In this document: in pieces, positions 28,330 to 37,987 of the stretch | How the letters are laid out: each line of letters begins with the position of its first letter | Numbering within the stretch: the stretch's first letter is position 1 | Assembly (NCBI GenBank): GCA_944393135.1 | Contig: CALXZC010000004.1 | Span: forward strand, 1-53,030 | DNA from: an uncultured Clostridia bacterium | Lineage (GTDB): Bacteria > Bacillota > Clostridia > TANB77 > CAG-508 | Reading direction: 5' to 3' | DNA length: 53,030 bases | Notes under the pieces: model-generated | What the model saw: only the letters and a program-made list of their open reading frames with translations | What the model was told of the DNA's origin: nothing | Database searches by the model: none | Made by a program: the position numbers and the translations under genes

Positions 28330-30636
28330 CTATTCTATTACTTCTAAGTTTGCAAATTTAGCCATTAATCTTTTATGTCCTACTTTATCAAAGTTAATAT
28401 CTACTTTTAAATCTTCTCCTTCTGGTTCTACTTTGTTTATTATTCCCTCACCGAATTTTTTATGGAATATTCTTACTCCTTCTTTATATTGTGATAAGTC
28501 TACTTCTTTTTTAGCTGTCTTATTTAAATTATTTAAGAAACTTTCAGCTGTTCTAAACATAAAGTTACCTGCTGCCTTACTTGCTGCTGCTACCGCTTCT
28601 TTTGGTTCTACTTTATAACTTTTAACTTTTGTATTTTCTTTGTTTCCATATGTCCAACTATAAGAGCTATCTTTAAACATTTTTTCTTTGTTTGTAGTTT
28701 CTCCAAATGCCTCTTCATATCCTTCTAGTAATTCCTCTGGAATTTCTTTTAAAAATCTTGATACTTGGTTATAACTTGTTGAACCAAATATTGTTCTTTG
28801 TTTACTACATGTTAAATATAAATGTTCTTTTGCCCTTGTTATTCCAACATAGCATAATCGTCTTTCTTCTTCTAATTCTTTTGGTTCTGATATTGATTTA
28901 TATCCAGGGAATATTCCTTCTTCCATTCCTACTAAAAATACTACTGGGAATTCTAACCCTTTTGCACTATGTAATGTCATTAATGTCACATATTCTGCAT
29001 CTTCTTCTAAATCATCTATGTCACTAGATAATGTTATCCCTTCTAGAAATTCTCTTAAGCCATTTTCTGCTTCTTCTTCCTCAAATTCTATTGCTACTGT
29101 TAAAAATTCGTCTAAGTTTTGTATTCTATTTTCTGCTTCTATTGTATTCTCATCTTTTAGGGCTTTTGTATACCCTGTTTTCTTAAGTGTTTCCTTTATT
29201 AATTCTGATATTGGTATTGTTTCTTTTTTGGATTTTAATTCTTCAATCGCATTTATAAATTCTCTTGAATTTATAAATACTCTATTTAATCCAAATTCGT
29301 CTGCTCTTTTAATTATTTCATACATTGATATTTCTGTTTCATTAGAAATAGCTTCTATTTTATCTAAACTTGTTTTTCCTATTCCACGTTTTGGCTCATT
29401 TATTATTCTTCTTAAACTTAAATTATCATTTTGATTTTGTATTAATCTTAAATATGCAATTATGTCTTTTATTTCTTTTCTTTCATAAAATTTTAATCCA
29501 CCAATTATTTTATATGGTATGTTTTCTCTCCTTAATATATCTTCTATTGCTCTTGACTGTGTATTCATTCTATAAAGTACAGCAAAGTCGTTATATTTAT
29601 AATATTCTTCTCTTCTTAAATGTTCTATTTGTTCTACTATATAACTTGCTTCATCATATTCATTTTCTGCTTGGTATACTTTTGGTAAATTTCCTTCTTC
29701 ATTTTGTGTCCATAATTCTTTTTTATATTTTATTTCATTGTTTTTTATTACACTATTTGCTGCTTTTAATATATTTCCTGTACAACGATAGTTTTGTTCT
29801 AGTTTTATTATCTTTGTTCCTGGAAAATCTTTTTCAAAGTTTAATATATTTGATATGTCTGCTCCTCTAAATGAGTATATACCTTGGTCATTATCTCCTA
29901 CAACTGTTATGTTTTTATATTTTGCAGCTAATATTGTTACTAACGTAAATTGTGATTTATTTGTATCTTGATATTCATCTACTAGAACATATTTAAATTT
30001 ATTACTATAATATTCTCTTACATCTTCATTATCTTGTAATATTTCTATTGTATAATTTATTATGTCATCAAAATCTATTGCATTATTTTCTTTTAATCTT
30101 TTTTGATATAATTCATATACTTCTGAAATTTTTTCTTTTCTAAAGTCTCCATTTGCTCTTGCCGTATACATTGTTGGATCTAGCATTTCATTTTTTGCAT
30201 TACTGATTTCTGATAAGACACTTCTTTCATTAAATAATTTATCATCTATATTTAAGTCTTTTAAACAATTTTTTACTAATGTTCTTTGGTCTGATGTGTC
30301 AAATATTATAAATGATGTGTCAAACCCTATTCTATCTATAAATCTTCTTAAAATTCTTACGCAAATAGAGTGGAACGTTCCCATCCAGATATCTTTTGCT
30401 ACGTCTCCTACTAAGTTTACTATTCTTTCTTTCATCTCATTTGCTGCTTTATTTGTAAATGTTATTGCTAATATATCCCATGGTTTTACTCCTTTTTCTT
30501 TTATTAAGTATGCTATTTTATGTGTTAATACTTTTGTTTTTCCACTACCAGCTCCAGCGATTACTAAACATGGTCCTTCTGTATTCACTACGGCTTCATA
30601 TTGTTTATCGTTTAATCCTTCTAATATTTCTGACAT
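28330..30636 (-). CDS. pcrA: ATP-dependent DNA helicase PcrA/UvrD
   Basis: The protein has about 768 residues and the complete SF1A layout: Q motif LNDKQYEAV, Walker A AGAGSGKT near residue 30, AITFTNKAANEMKER (Ia), VDEYQDTN (II), VGDNDQGIYSFRGAD (III), LEQNYRC (IV), VTLMTLHSAKGLEFPVVFL (V) and VGITRAKEHLYLTCS (VI). The C-terminal Tudor-like tail (FHKKFGEGIINKVEPEG) is the RNA polymerase-binding end of PcrA. It acts in nucleotide excision repair and clearing of replication conflicts. ATG at 30636 has AAGGA at suitable spacing; the frame opens nine bases earlier. Confidence 0.96.
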   Translation of the reverse strand: MSEILEGLNDKQYEAVVNTEGPCLVIAGAGSGKTKVLTHKIAYLIKEKGVKPWDILAITFTNKAANEMKERIVNLVGDVAKDIWMGTFHSICVRILRRFIDRIGFDTSFIIFDTSDQRTLVKNCLKDLNIDDKLFNERSVLSEISNAKNEMLDPTMYTARANGDFRKEKISEVYELYQKRLKENNAIDFDDIINYTIEILQDNEDVREYYSNKFKYVLVDEYQDTNKSQFTLVTILAAKYKNITVVGDNDQGIYSFRGADISNILNFEKDFPGTKIIKLEQNYRCTGNILKAANSVIKNNEIKYKKELWTQNEEGNLPKVYQAENEYDEASYIVEQIEHLRREEYYKYNDFAVLYRMNTQSRAIEDILRRENIPYKIIGGLKFYERKEIKDIIAYLRLIQNQNDNLSLRRIINEPKRGIGKTSLDKIEAISNETEISMYEIIKRADEFGLNRVFINSREFINAIEELKSKKETIPISELIKETLKKTGYTKALKDENTIEAENRIQNLDEFLTVAIEFEEEEAENGLREFLEGITLSSDIDDLEEDAEYVTLMTLHSAKGLEFPVVFLVGMEEGIFPGYKSISEPKELEEERRLCYVGITRAKEHLYLTCSKQRTIFGSTSYNQVSRFLKEIPEELLEGYEEAFGETTNKEKMFKDSSYSWTYGNKENTKVKSYKVEPKEAVAAASKAAGNFMFRTAESFLNNLNKTAKKEVDLSQYKEGVRIFHKKFGEGIINKVEPEGEDLKVDINFDKVGHKRLMAKFANLEVIE

Positions 30637-30724
30637 TTTTACCATTCCTTTTTCGCTTTTTTGACTTTTTAAATTATACCAATTTTAATATTTTTTTACA
30701 AGCGAACACGAAAGTTTTAAATTA

Positions 30725-31150
30725 TTATTTTATTATTTCTTTTATCTTTCTTAGAATTTTATTCCAAAATCTTTCTTTTTTTAAAATCAACTTATTATTT
30801 TCTATTTTTTCTTGGTTTTTAGTCATCTTATTTTCAAAAAATAATTCATTATAATCATATTTCTTATTCTTTTTATTTTCGCTTATTATTTCTTTTTCTA
30901 GTAAAATTTTTCTTTTTTCTTCATCACACCAATAGTTTCTATAAATTAGTGATAATAAAATTTTTGTGGCTTGCTTAATATTTTGTTCACTTAATTTTTT
31001 ATTTACATTTATATTTGGAATATAATTTTTATCCATATTATCACAAATAAACTGTTTAAGTTTATTTGGTATTTTAATAATATACTCCTTTTTCATGAGA
31101 TTAAATATCGTATTTATTTCTGTTAAAGACTCCCTATATTTCTGGTTCAT
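30725..31150 (-). CDS. Small charged protein overlapping an HExxH gene
   Basis: This 141-residue protein is unrecognised. It is helical, lysine-rich and cytosolic, with a central segment TKILLSLIYRNYWCDEEKRKIL and a very basic C terminus. ATG at 31150 is favoured because GGAAGG lies just before it, inside the end of the upstream gene; the two overlap by 17 bases, so translation is probably coupled. A longer frame from 31192 would start deep in the upstream gene. The coupling suggests that it acts with the HExxH protein. Confidence 0.65.
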   Translation of the reverse strand: MNQKYRESLTEINTIFNLMKKEYIIKIPNKLKQFICDNMDKNYIPNINVNKKLSEQNIKQATKILLSLIYRNYWCDEEKRKILLEKEIISENKKNKKYDYNELFFENKMTKNQEKIENNKLILKKERFWNKILRKIKEIIK

Positions 31151-33257
31151 CTTTTCCTTCCTCCGCCATTGTTTTTTCTTCTGCAATGCCACTTGCTAAC
31201 TCTATTTTTCCCAATACTCTTTCTTCTTTTGATACTAAACTATCTATTTGTTCTATTTGCTCTATTGAAAAATTTTGTTCTTTTCTTTGTCTATATTTAT
31301 TTGCAAAATGTATTATTTTAGCTTTCGCTTCATCTCTTTTTGCTATTAGAACTCTTACTTTTCCATTCATAACTTCTCTTGGTGGTGCTACAAAAGGATA
31401 ATAAACATCTTCAAAGTAATCAGACAATTCTTCAAATTCTTCTTTTCCTAATAATTGTATGTGTTCATTTGTTCCATTTATTTGTGCATTTCTAAATACT
31501 CTAATCAGTTCTTTGTTTTCAAATAATTTTTCTATACAGTCATTTAAATGATGACCATAACTATTTGTTTTATATTCTCTTCCTAGTATTATTGACATGA
31601 TTTTTTCTTCATCGTAACAATTTATTGCCTCTTCTATTCCAAAATTAATACTTTCACATTCTATATATTTACCAGTCACCTCTTCTTTTTGTATAATTTC
31701 TGTAGAAACTCCGCTTCTTTGACTTAGTTTTCCATTACTAATAACATATTCACTATTATAACTCTTAACTAAATGCCCTATTTCGTGAACCAATCTTGAA
31801 AGTGTACTTTCCTCTTGCAAATTTGGTGATAGTTTTGATGTTAAATATATCAATCTTTTTGAATTCACTTTACCTTCTTCTATAATAGGCATACTACTAT
31901 AAAAAGCTGTTCCTAAAACTGGAATTTTATCAATTTTCTTTTCTGGAAAAAACTCGGATAAAAATACTTGTGCTTTTTCTCCTTCTTTTTGAATATGTAT
32001 TTCACAACTAGAAATAGCATCTAAAATTGTTGACTTATGTTCTTCTCCAAAATATTCTATAAATGCTGGTATTATCTTTTTTAACACATCAATTATATCA
32101 TTGCTATAATTATATTTTTCTTGTAATATTTTAAAATATTCGTTTTCTTCAACAATTTCTTGTTTTGAATTATTTTCATTTTCTAATTTATTTATTATAG
32201 AAGTTAAGTCAAATTCTTTATTTTCCTTTATATCACTGACAATCTCCTCAGGAGTTGGTAATTTCCCTTCACTTTTTAGTAATTCCAATAATTTATTATA
32301 CTTTTCTACTACTTCTTTATATTTATCTATTCCCACCTTTTCTATTTCGTCACATAAATCTTGCATATATTTTGATGAGTCTATATATTCTGTTGCATTT
32401 TTTATAACTTCATTATCAATATTTAAATTTAAAGATAAATATTTTAAAAAAGTTCTATGATAACATCTAGCTACTTCTACTGAATTTTTATACTCATCTT
32501 TTACATCTTTTAAATTTTCTTTTTCATCGTTTTTCCCTGTTACAATATCCCAAAATAGTACCTGCAAAATATTATGAGCATCTGCAATTGAAGAAATTGT
32601 ATCTAAAAGTTCTTCTTTTGTCTCTGATTCATTATATCCATTTTTAGAACGTGTTAAAGATAATCTTTCTACTGTATATAAATTACTGGCTTCAAGTTTA
32701 CTATTTATTGCTTGCTCTAACGTTCCTTCAAATATTACAACTTTTAATTTTAACTTACTTAATTTATTTTTTTCTTCATCAGTTAAAGAGTCATATCTGT
32801 TTTTACTGATTAAAATAGTTGCTTTATTAGATAAAACAACATCCCCTTTGATTGCTGTATCTGTTGGTGTAAGAGATACTACATTTGTTTTTTTTATTTG
32901 TTCTTCTAGACTTTCTATTATTGCACAATCTTTATTTGAAAAAGTATTATTACTATCATCTGGAACTATTCCATTTAATGACCATAATACCATAGAATTA
33001 TAATCAGAGGTGTATGGCAAGTAGCTTTCTAAAATTCTTTTGTTCCTTACTAATATCTTTTCTTGCTCCTCTTCTGTCTTTGTCCAAAAATTTTCCATAT
33101 TTATTATGGATAATTTTTTCAATAAATCACTAATTGCATAAGAAAACTCTGTTCCTCTTTCTTTTCTTAAATAAGGGACATTACTAATTGGGTGTACTAT
33201 ACTATCAAACGGAATAATATTGGTGGCTCTTACTAACGCTATATTTCTAATATCCAT
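31134..33257 (-). CDS. Uncharacterised protein with HExxH zinc-peptidase motif
   Basis: The 707-residue protein has no signal peptide or membrane segment. The zincin motif LVHEIGHLVKSY lies near residue 497, and a plausible third ligand region follows (GIEEAINCYDEEK, about 60 residues later). The N terminus (RATNIIPFDSIVHPISNVPYL) and the long helical middle are not known to me. The C terminus is helical and acidic, ending KDEPEI. It is coupled to the small basic protein downstream. Peptidase activity is inferred only from the motif; cytosolic substrates, including a defence or signalling partner, are possible. Confidence 0.65.
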   Translation of the reverse strand: MDIRNIALVRATNIIPFDSIVHPISNVPYLRKERGTEFSYAISDLLKKLSIINMENFWTKTEEEQEKILVRNKRILESYLPYTSDYNSMVLWSLNGIVPDDSNNTFSNKDCAIIESLEEQIKKTNVVSLTPTDTAIKGDVVLSNKATILISKNRYDSLTDEEKNKLSKLKLKVVIFEGTLEQAINSKLEASNLYTVERLSLTRSKNGYNESETKEELLDTISSIADAHNILQVLFWDIVTGKNDEKENLKDVKDEYKNSVEVARCYHRTFLKYLSLNLNIDNEVIKNATEYIDSSKYMQDLCDEIEKVGIDKYKEVVEKYNKLLELLKSEGKLPTPEEIVSDIKENKEFDLTSIINKLENENNSKQEIVEENEYFKILQEKYNYSNDIIDVLKKIIPAFIEYFGEEHKSTILDAISSCEIHIQKEGEKAQVFLSEFFPEKKIDKIPVLGTAFYSSMPIIEEGKVNSKRLIYLTSKLSPNLQEESTLSRLVHEIGHLVKSYNSEYVISNGKLSQRSGVSTEIIQKEEVTGKYIECESINFGIEEAINCYDEEKIMSIILGREYKTNSYGHHLNDCIEKLFENKELIRVFRNAQINGTNEHIQLLGKEEFEELSDYFEDVYYPFVAPPREVMNGKVRVLIAKRDEAKAKIIHFANKYRQRKEQNFSIEQIEQIDSLVSKEERVLGKIELASGIAEEKTMAEEGKDEPEI

Positions 33258-33288
33258 TAATCAAATCTCCTTGAATTTTAATATATTA

Positions 33289-33774
33289 TTACATAAATTC
33301 ATTTTCTTGTGAACTTATTTTTTCTATCAATAATTCTATACATTTACTTATTTCTTTTGAGCAATCTAAATATGTTTCTTTATCATATCCCCAAGGGTCT
33401 TTTATATCTATTTTATTATAATTTTCTTCATCATAATTTACATATTCTTTCATTGTGAAAACTTTTCCCTTTAAGCTTGGATATAATTCTAATACATCTT
33501 CTTTATGGTATTTTGTTGCACATAATATTAAGTCCATATTTTCTATATTGGAATTTTTAATATTTTTTGCTCTATGTTTTTTTAAATCTACATCATAATA
33601 TTTTTCCATAATATATATTGCTTCCCAAGTAGACTTTTCACCATTATAAGCTGTTACTCCACAAGAATAGACTTTTACATTTTCTATTTTTAAGTCTTTT
33701 AGTCTTTTTTCTAATAAATGATGTGCCATTGCACTCCTACAAATATTTCCTGTGCATACAAACATTATATTCAT
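33289..33774 (-). CDS. Low-molecular-weight protein-tyrosine phosphatase
   Basis: The 161-residue protein has the LMW-PTP P-loop at its N terminus (FVCTGNICRSAM, the CX5R signature with the catalytic Cys and Arg) and the general-acid aspartate near the C terminus (DPWGYDKETY). The family includes YwlE-type arginine phosphatases and YwqE-independent tyrosine phosphatases; the loop residue after CTGN is Ile, which does not settle the substrate. The start codon overlaps the stop of the DUF4143 ATPase (ATGA), so the two are translationally coupled. Confidence 0.9.
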   Translation of the reverse strand: MNIMFVCTGNICRSAMAHHLLEKRLKDLKIENVKVYSCGVTAYNGEKSTWEAIYIMEKYYDVDLKKHRAKNIKNSNIENMDLILCATKYHKEDVLELYPSLKGKVFTMKEYVNYDEENYNKIDIKDPWGYDKETYLDCSKEISKCIELLIEKISSQENEFM

Positions 33775-35339
33775 ATACTGTTTTCCTCCTCTAAGCCTAG
33801 TAAAAACAGAAAAGCATATGCTGGTATTTTTACTAATTTCTTTTTATTATCTAATTCTATAATTTCACTATCCAAATCATTTTTAGTTATTACAAATAAT
33901 CTATCATCTTTATCTGTTTTTGTAAATATAGGATTATCTTTTTCTATATTTGCTTTTTCTCTATATTTTACTTCAATATACATGTTCTCTTTTACTGAAT
34001 TAGTAACTACATCTATTTCTTTTCCTTTTTTATCCCTAAAAAAGCCAATATTTCCTGTTATTTTTTCCATATAAGTGTGAATATGTCTATATACTGCTGT
34101 TTCTACAACATATCCTAATTCTGTACTACTTAAAGAATAATTTTGTTTCATCAAAACTGCATTTCGTATTGCACTATCTACTATATATATTTTAGGGTTT
34201 GACTTTAATATTTTAACTCCACCTTCATTTAATGGACTACTTATATATATTAAGTTTGCTTTTTCTAAAAGCCCTATATAATCTTGTACTGTTGGTACTG
34301 ATATTTCTTCCAATGTTCTTGCTATTTTATTATAACTTATAATATTACCTGATTCATAACATAAATATGTAAATATGTTTTCTAAAGTGCTTATATTTCT
34401 TACTTTAAATGTTTCTGGTATATCATTTTTTATAGCTTTTTCCACTAAATCTTCTCTTAAGATTTTTTGCATAGTAAAGTCATCTGTAATTTTTACTGCT
34501 TCTGGGAAACCTCCAATAAATAAGTATCTATTAAAATCTTCTTTTATAGGTTCTAATATATTTATCAAATTTTTTAATTCTTCTGTACTCATTTTTTCTA
34601 AATCTGTTATTTTAAAATCCTCTGGTATTTGTTTTTTTATATTTCCTATCACTGATTTATAATTTTTGAATATTGATGTTATTTCTTCTGCATCTTTTGC
34701 TTTTAATAATTTTTTTCTTTCATTATCTGGTAAGTCTTTTATTATATTTAATATATCTTCTCCTGTAATCTCATTTTCTTCATATAAAAGCTCACAATAT
34801 TCATAAAAAGATAAGGTTGGAACTGTTAAGTTTATCCATCTCCCAACACCACTTTCCATACTTCCTTTTTCTAGCTTCGTACTTGCACTTCCAGTAGCTA
34901 ATATATTCCAATTTTTATTTAAATCATAAAATACTTTAAGCCAAGCATCCCAATTATTTGAGTTTTGTATCTCATCTAAAAATAAATAGATCTCTCCTTT
35001 TGGTAAAACGTAATTTATATAAATTTCTATTAATTTATTTACTTCATATGTTTTAAGCATTGGATTATCTAAAGATATATATAATATATTTTTCTCATTA
35101 ACACCTTTTCTTAGTAATTCATTTATTATTTGGTACATAATTGTGGTTTTTCCAACACGTCTTGTTCCTGATAATAATACAAATCTTCTAACATCACTAT
35201 TTAAAAAAGCTTCTTTTACATCATAAAAAGTTGTTCTTTTCATATTCTTTAAATTTTCTTTTTTTACCGTTTTTGTTTTCCACCAATAATTGTATTCACT
35301 AAAAATCCTTATTACTTCTTCTTCTGATACCATTGCCAT
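33771..35339 (-). CDS. AAA ATPase with DUF4143 C-terminal domain
   Basis: The protein has about 522 residues. An AAA_14-type domain has Walker A LSGTRRVGKTT near residue 60 and Walker B IYLFLDEIQ, followed by TGSAS (sensor). The C-terminal half is DUF4143 with the PD-(D/E)xK-like motif: EIDVV and YIEVKYRE, both acidic positions present. These proteins are of uncertain role. Compared with the plus-strand relative at 41228 it is intact and has an insert of about 100 residues between the sensor and the winged-helix region. The frame opens at 35351, but ATG 35339 is better spaced from a GGTGAT. The promoter palindrome upstream suggests autoregulation. Confidence 0.88.
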   Translation of the reverse strand: MAMVSEEEVIRIFSEYNYWWKTKTVKKENLKNMKRTTFYDVKEAFLNSDVRRFVLLSGTRRVGKTTIMYQIINELLRKGVNEKNILYISLDNPMLKTYEVNKLIEIYINYVLPKGEIYLFLDEIQNSNNWDAWLKVFYDLNKNWNILATGSASTKLEKGSMESGVGRWINLTVPTLSFYEYCELLYEENEITGEDILNIIKDLPDNERKKLLKAKDAEEITSIFKNYKSVIGNIKKQIPEDFKITDLEKMSTEELKNLINILEPIKEDFNRYLFIGGFPEAVKITDDFTMQKILREDLVEKAIKNDIPETFKVRNISTLENIFTYLCYESGNIISYNKIARTLEEISVPTVQDYIGLLEKANLIYISSPLNEGGVKILKSNPKIYIVDSAIRNAVLMKQNYSLSSTELGYVVETAVYRHIHTYMEKITGNIGFFRDKKGKEIDVVTNSVKENMYIEVKYREKANIEKDNPIFTKTDKDDRLFVITKNDLDSEIIELDNKKKLVKIPAYAFLFLLGLEEENSI

Positions 35340-35364
35340 ACCATCACCCACTTCAAAATAAAAA

Positions 35365-35417
35365 TATAGTTTATAATTTATTTATAATATTATAAACTAT
35401 ATTTTATAAAAAATCAA
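35365..35417 (-). promoter_or_regulatory. Promoter with embedded palindrome for the DUF4143 ATPase
   Basis: On minus, TTGATT (35417-35412), 17 bases, then TATAAT (35394-35389). The -10 lies inside a 13-bp perfect inverted repeat (arms 35365-35377 and 35389-35401, loop 11). The same arrangement, a -10 in one arm of an AT palindrome, precedes the other DUF4143 gene. Confidence 0.6.
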
Positions 35418-35463
35418 CTTTTTATTAATTATATTTTTTATTTACTATTTGTAAACTTATTTT

Positions 35464-36206
35464 TCACAATTTTGTTGCAAATATTCCTATTATAAAGCCT
35501 AGTATGTTTCCAATAGCTGTCATTCTTCCATGATATAGACTATTTGCTTCTGGGATTAATTCTCCGTGATACAATATATAACATTGCACCTGCTGCAAAA
35601 CTTAAACACAAAGAAATTACTTGTTCTGAAATTGAGCCTATAATTGCTCCAAAAAGTGCTCCTATTCCTGTTGTTATACCTGATAATATAACATAGAAAA
35701 TAACTTTAATAGGTTTCATTCCACCATTTTTCATTGGAACTGCCATTGAAATACCTTCTGGTATATCATGCAAGCATATTGCTATTGCTAAACTTAATCC
35801 TAATTTTAATGATGCTTCAAAACCAGACCCGAATTGCAAGACCTTCTGGAAAGTTATGTATTGCAAGGCCTATTGATACTATCATGCCTGTTTTTAATAA
35901 TTTACTTTGTTTATTATTTGTCTGTATTTTAGTACTAAATTTTTTATCTACTAACAAGTCGCAAAAAATCATAGCAATAATACCTAAAATAGTTCCTATT
36001 AGCACTTCTATTATATTACTTATTTCCAAACTTTCTGGTATTAAATCAAAACATATTACAGCCATCATCAACCCTGATGCAAAAGCCAATATAAAACTTA
36101 AAAATTTATTTGATTTTCTTTTTAAAAAAATTCCTAAAATCCCACCAAGTGTTGTTCCAAATGTTCCAAAAAATAATCCTAAAAGTGTAGTTTTTAATAT
36201 CTCCAT
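35464..36206 (-). CDS. ZIP family metal transporter, needs two +1 shifts at CGG codons
   Basis: ZIP proteins import zinc or iron. The full protein is about 246 residues with eight predicted helices, and carries the paired binding motifs HNFPEGLAIG (helix 4) and HDIPEGISMAV (helix 5). The reading frame is broken twice. At 35831-35829 the zero frame reads CGG after GLAI; skipping the C gives GLAIGSGFEASLKLG. At 35566-35564 it reads CGG after LYIVS; skipping the C gives GELIPEANSLYHGRMTAIGN and the last helix ending at TGA 35464. With both skips the protein matches the ZupT/ZIP family end to end. Without them three separate fragments result. Confidence 0.9.
35564..35566 (-). other. CGG frameshift site 5 (ZIP, second)
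   Basis: The zero-frame codons are TCA CGG AGA. Skipping the C gives TCA GGA GAA and the conserved GELIPE end of the ZIP transporter. Confidence 0.85.
35829..35831 (-). other. CGG frameshift site 4 (ZIP, first)
   Basis: The zero-frame codons are ATT CGG GTC. Skipping the C gives ATT GGG TCT. The glycine follows the metal-binding HNFPEG motif. Confidence 0.87.
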
Positions 36207-36267
36207 AAATAAAAAACTCCTTACAATATATTTACTTTAAATTTATTGCTTGGAGTATGATATTATT

Positions 36268-36813
36268 CTATTTTAGTTTATTCTCTTCTATAATGCTTCC
36301 ATCTATTTCTTTTAATATTAATTTATTATCATCAAATATTAAATAACTATGCTTGCTATTTCCTTTTGGTAAAGATATTGAGCCTGGGTTTGCAAAAATA
36401 ATACCGTCTTTTTCTTTGATAAATCCAGTATGAAAGTGTCCATACAGCATGATATCTATTTTTACACCTATTGGTGGCAAATTTTCTATATTATATTTAT
36501 GTCCATGTGTTAAAAATAAATTATATCCATTTGCATTTATCTCAATGTTTTCATTAAAAGGAAATTCTGAAATTGTTTCATCTACTTCTGCATCGCAATT
36601 ACCTTTTACTACTAATAGTTTATCTTTTAAAGAATTTAATATTTTAGAAACTTCTATTGGATTATATTCTTGTGTCAATTCATTTCTAGGTCCATGATAA
36701 TATAAATCTCCTAATAAAATTATTTTATCTGGTTTTTCTCTATTTTCTATTTCTAATATTTTTTTTGCATAATATAAAGAGCCATGTATATCAGATATTA
36801 TTAACAATTTCAT
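36268..36813 (-). CDS. YfcE-type metallophosphoesterase
   Basis: The 181-residue protein is a calcineurin-like phosphodiesterase. Metal-binding blocks are visible: ISDIHGS at the start, ILLGDLYYHGP, VVKGNCDAEVD, LTHGHKYN and YGHFHTGF. The family hydrolyses small phosphodiesters in vitro; the physiological substrate is unknown. The start is two bases after the prfA stop, so the two genes are one transcript. Length and motif spacing match YfcE, and no insert is seen. Confidence 0.9.
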   Translation of the reverse strand: MKLLIISDIHGSLYYAKKILEIENREKPDKIILLGDLYYHGPRNELTQEYNPIEVSKILNSLKDKLLVVKGNCDAEVDETISEFPFNENIEINANGYNLFLTHGHKYNIENLPPIGVKIDIMLYGHFHTGFIKEKDGIIFANPGSISLPKGNSKHSYLIFDDNKLILKEIDGSIIEENKLK

Positions 36814-36815
36814 TA

Positions 36816-37877
36816 TTATTCATTTTCTCCTTTTAATTTTTCTGCTCTATCTGCTGCAATTAAATTGTCTATCATTTCATCCAAATCCCCATTTAAGAAA
36901 TTTTCCATTTGATAAATACTCATTCCTATTCTGTGGTCTGTTATTCTTCCCTGAGGATAATTATATGTTCTTATTTTTTCACTTCTATCTCCTGAACCTA
37001 CCTGAGATTTCCTTGCACTTGCAACTTCATTATCTTGTTTTGCTTTTTCTATTTCATAAAGTTTTGTTCTAAGCATTTTCATTGCATTGTCTCTATTTTG
37101 AAATTGAGACCTTTCTGTTTGACATTCTACTGTAATTCCTGTTGGAATATGTATTAGTCTAACTGCTGATGATGTTTTATTAATATGTTGTCCACCTGCT
37201 CCTGATGACCTAAACACTTCCATCTTTATATCAGCTTGATTTATATCTATTTCTACGTCCTCTACTACTGGAAGTACTGCAACTGTTACTGTTGATGTAT
37301 GTATTCTCCCACTACTTTCTGTATCTGGAACTCTTTGTACTCTATGTACTCCACTCTCAAACTTTAGTCTACTATATACTCCTTTTCCTGTAATCATAAA
37401 AGATATTTCTTTATATCCTCCAAGTCCTGTTTCGTTTTCGTTTAATATTTCTACTTTCCAATGTTTCTTTTCTGCATACATTGAGTACATTCTAAATAAT
37501 GTTCCAGCAAATAGTGCTGCTTCTTCTCCACCTGCTCCTGCTCTAATTTCACATATAATATTTTTATCATCATCAGGATCTTTTGGGATTAATAAAAATT
37601 TTAATTCTTCTTCTATTTTTGGTAATTGTTCTTTTTTCTCATAATATTCTGTCTCTGCAAGTTCTTTCATTTCGGGGTCAGACATAAGTTCTTCAGCTTC
37701 TTCCATTTCTTTTTTTACTCTTTTATATTCACGGAATTTTTGTACTAATTCTTCCAAACTTGCATGTTCTTTCATTGCTTTTTGCCATTCTGACTGGTTT
37801 GATATTAACTCTGGATCTGCTATTTCCTTTGTTAGTTCTTCATACCTTTTTTCTATTGCCTCTAATTTCTCAAACAT
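36816..37877 (-). CDS. prfA: Peptide chain release factor 1
   Basis: RF1 ends translation at UAA and UAG. The 353-residue protein has the GGQ catalytic loop ([16 protein letters not shown]), the anticodon-like tripeptide region [14 protein letters not shown], and the N-terminal helical domain (residues 1-100) typical of RF1. UAA and UAG stops are used in this window, consistent with a standard function. AAAGGAG precedes the ATG. PrmC, its usual neighbour, is not next to it; yfcE follows. Confidence 0.96.
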   Translation of the reverse strand: MFEKLEAIEKRYEELTKEIADPELISNQSEWQKAMKEHASLEELVQKFREYKRVKKEMEEAEELMSDPEMKELAETEYYEKKEQLPKIEEELKFLLIPKDPDDDKNIICEIRAGAGGEEAALFAGTLFRMYSMYAEKKHWKVEILNENETGLGGYKEISFMITGKGVYSRLKFESGVHRVQRVPDTESSGRIHTSTVTVAVLPVVEDVEIDINQADIKMEVFRSSGAGGQHINKTSSAVRLIHIPTGITVECQTERSQFQNRDNAMKMLRTKLYEIEKAKQDNEVASARKSQVGSGDRSEKIRTYNYPQGRITDHRIGMSIYQMENFLNGDLDEMIDNLIAADRAEKLKGENE

Positions 37878-37951
37878 ATAAATTTCTCCTTTATAATTTT
37901 TAACAACAATTATTATACTACATTTTTACTCTTATTACAAGATTTTTCCAA

Positions 37952-37987
37952 AATTTAAAAAGTATAGATTACTATACTTTTTAAATT
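37952..37987 (-). terminator. Terminator of the YhaO/YhaN-like operon
   Basis: The stem is 16 bp and perfect, arms 37952-37967 and 37972-37987, with a 4-base loop; it overlaps the stop codon of the ATPase gene. The AT-rich stem includes a natural T run. Confidence 0.75.
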
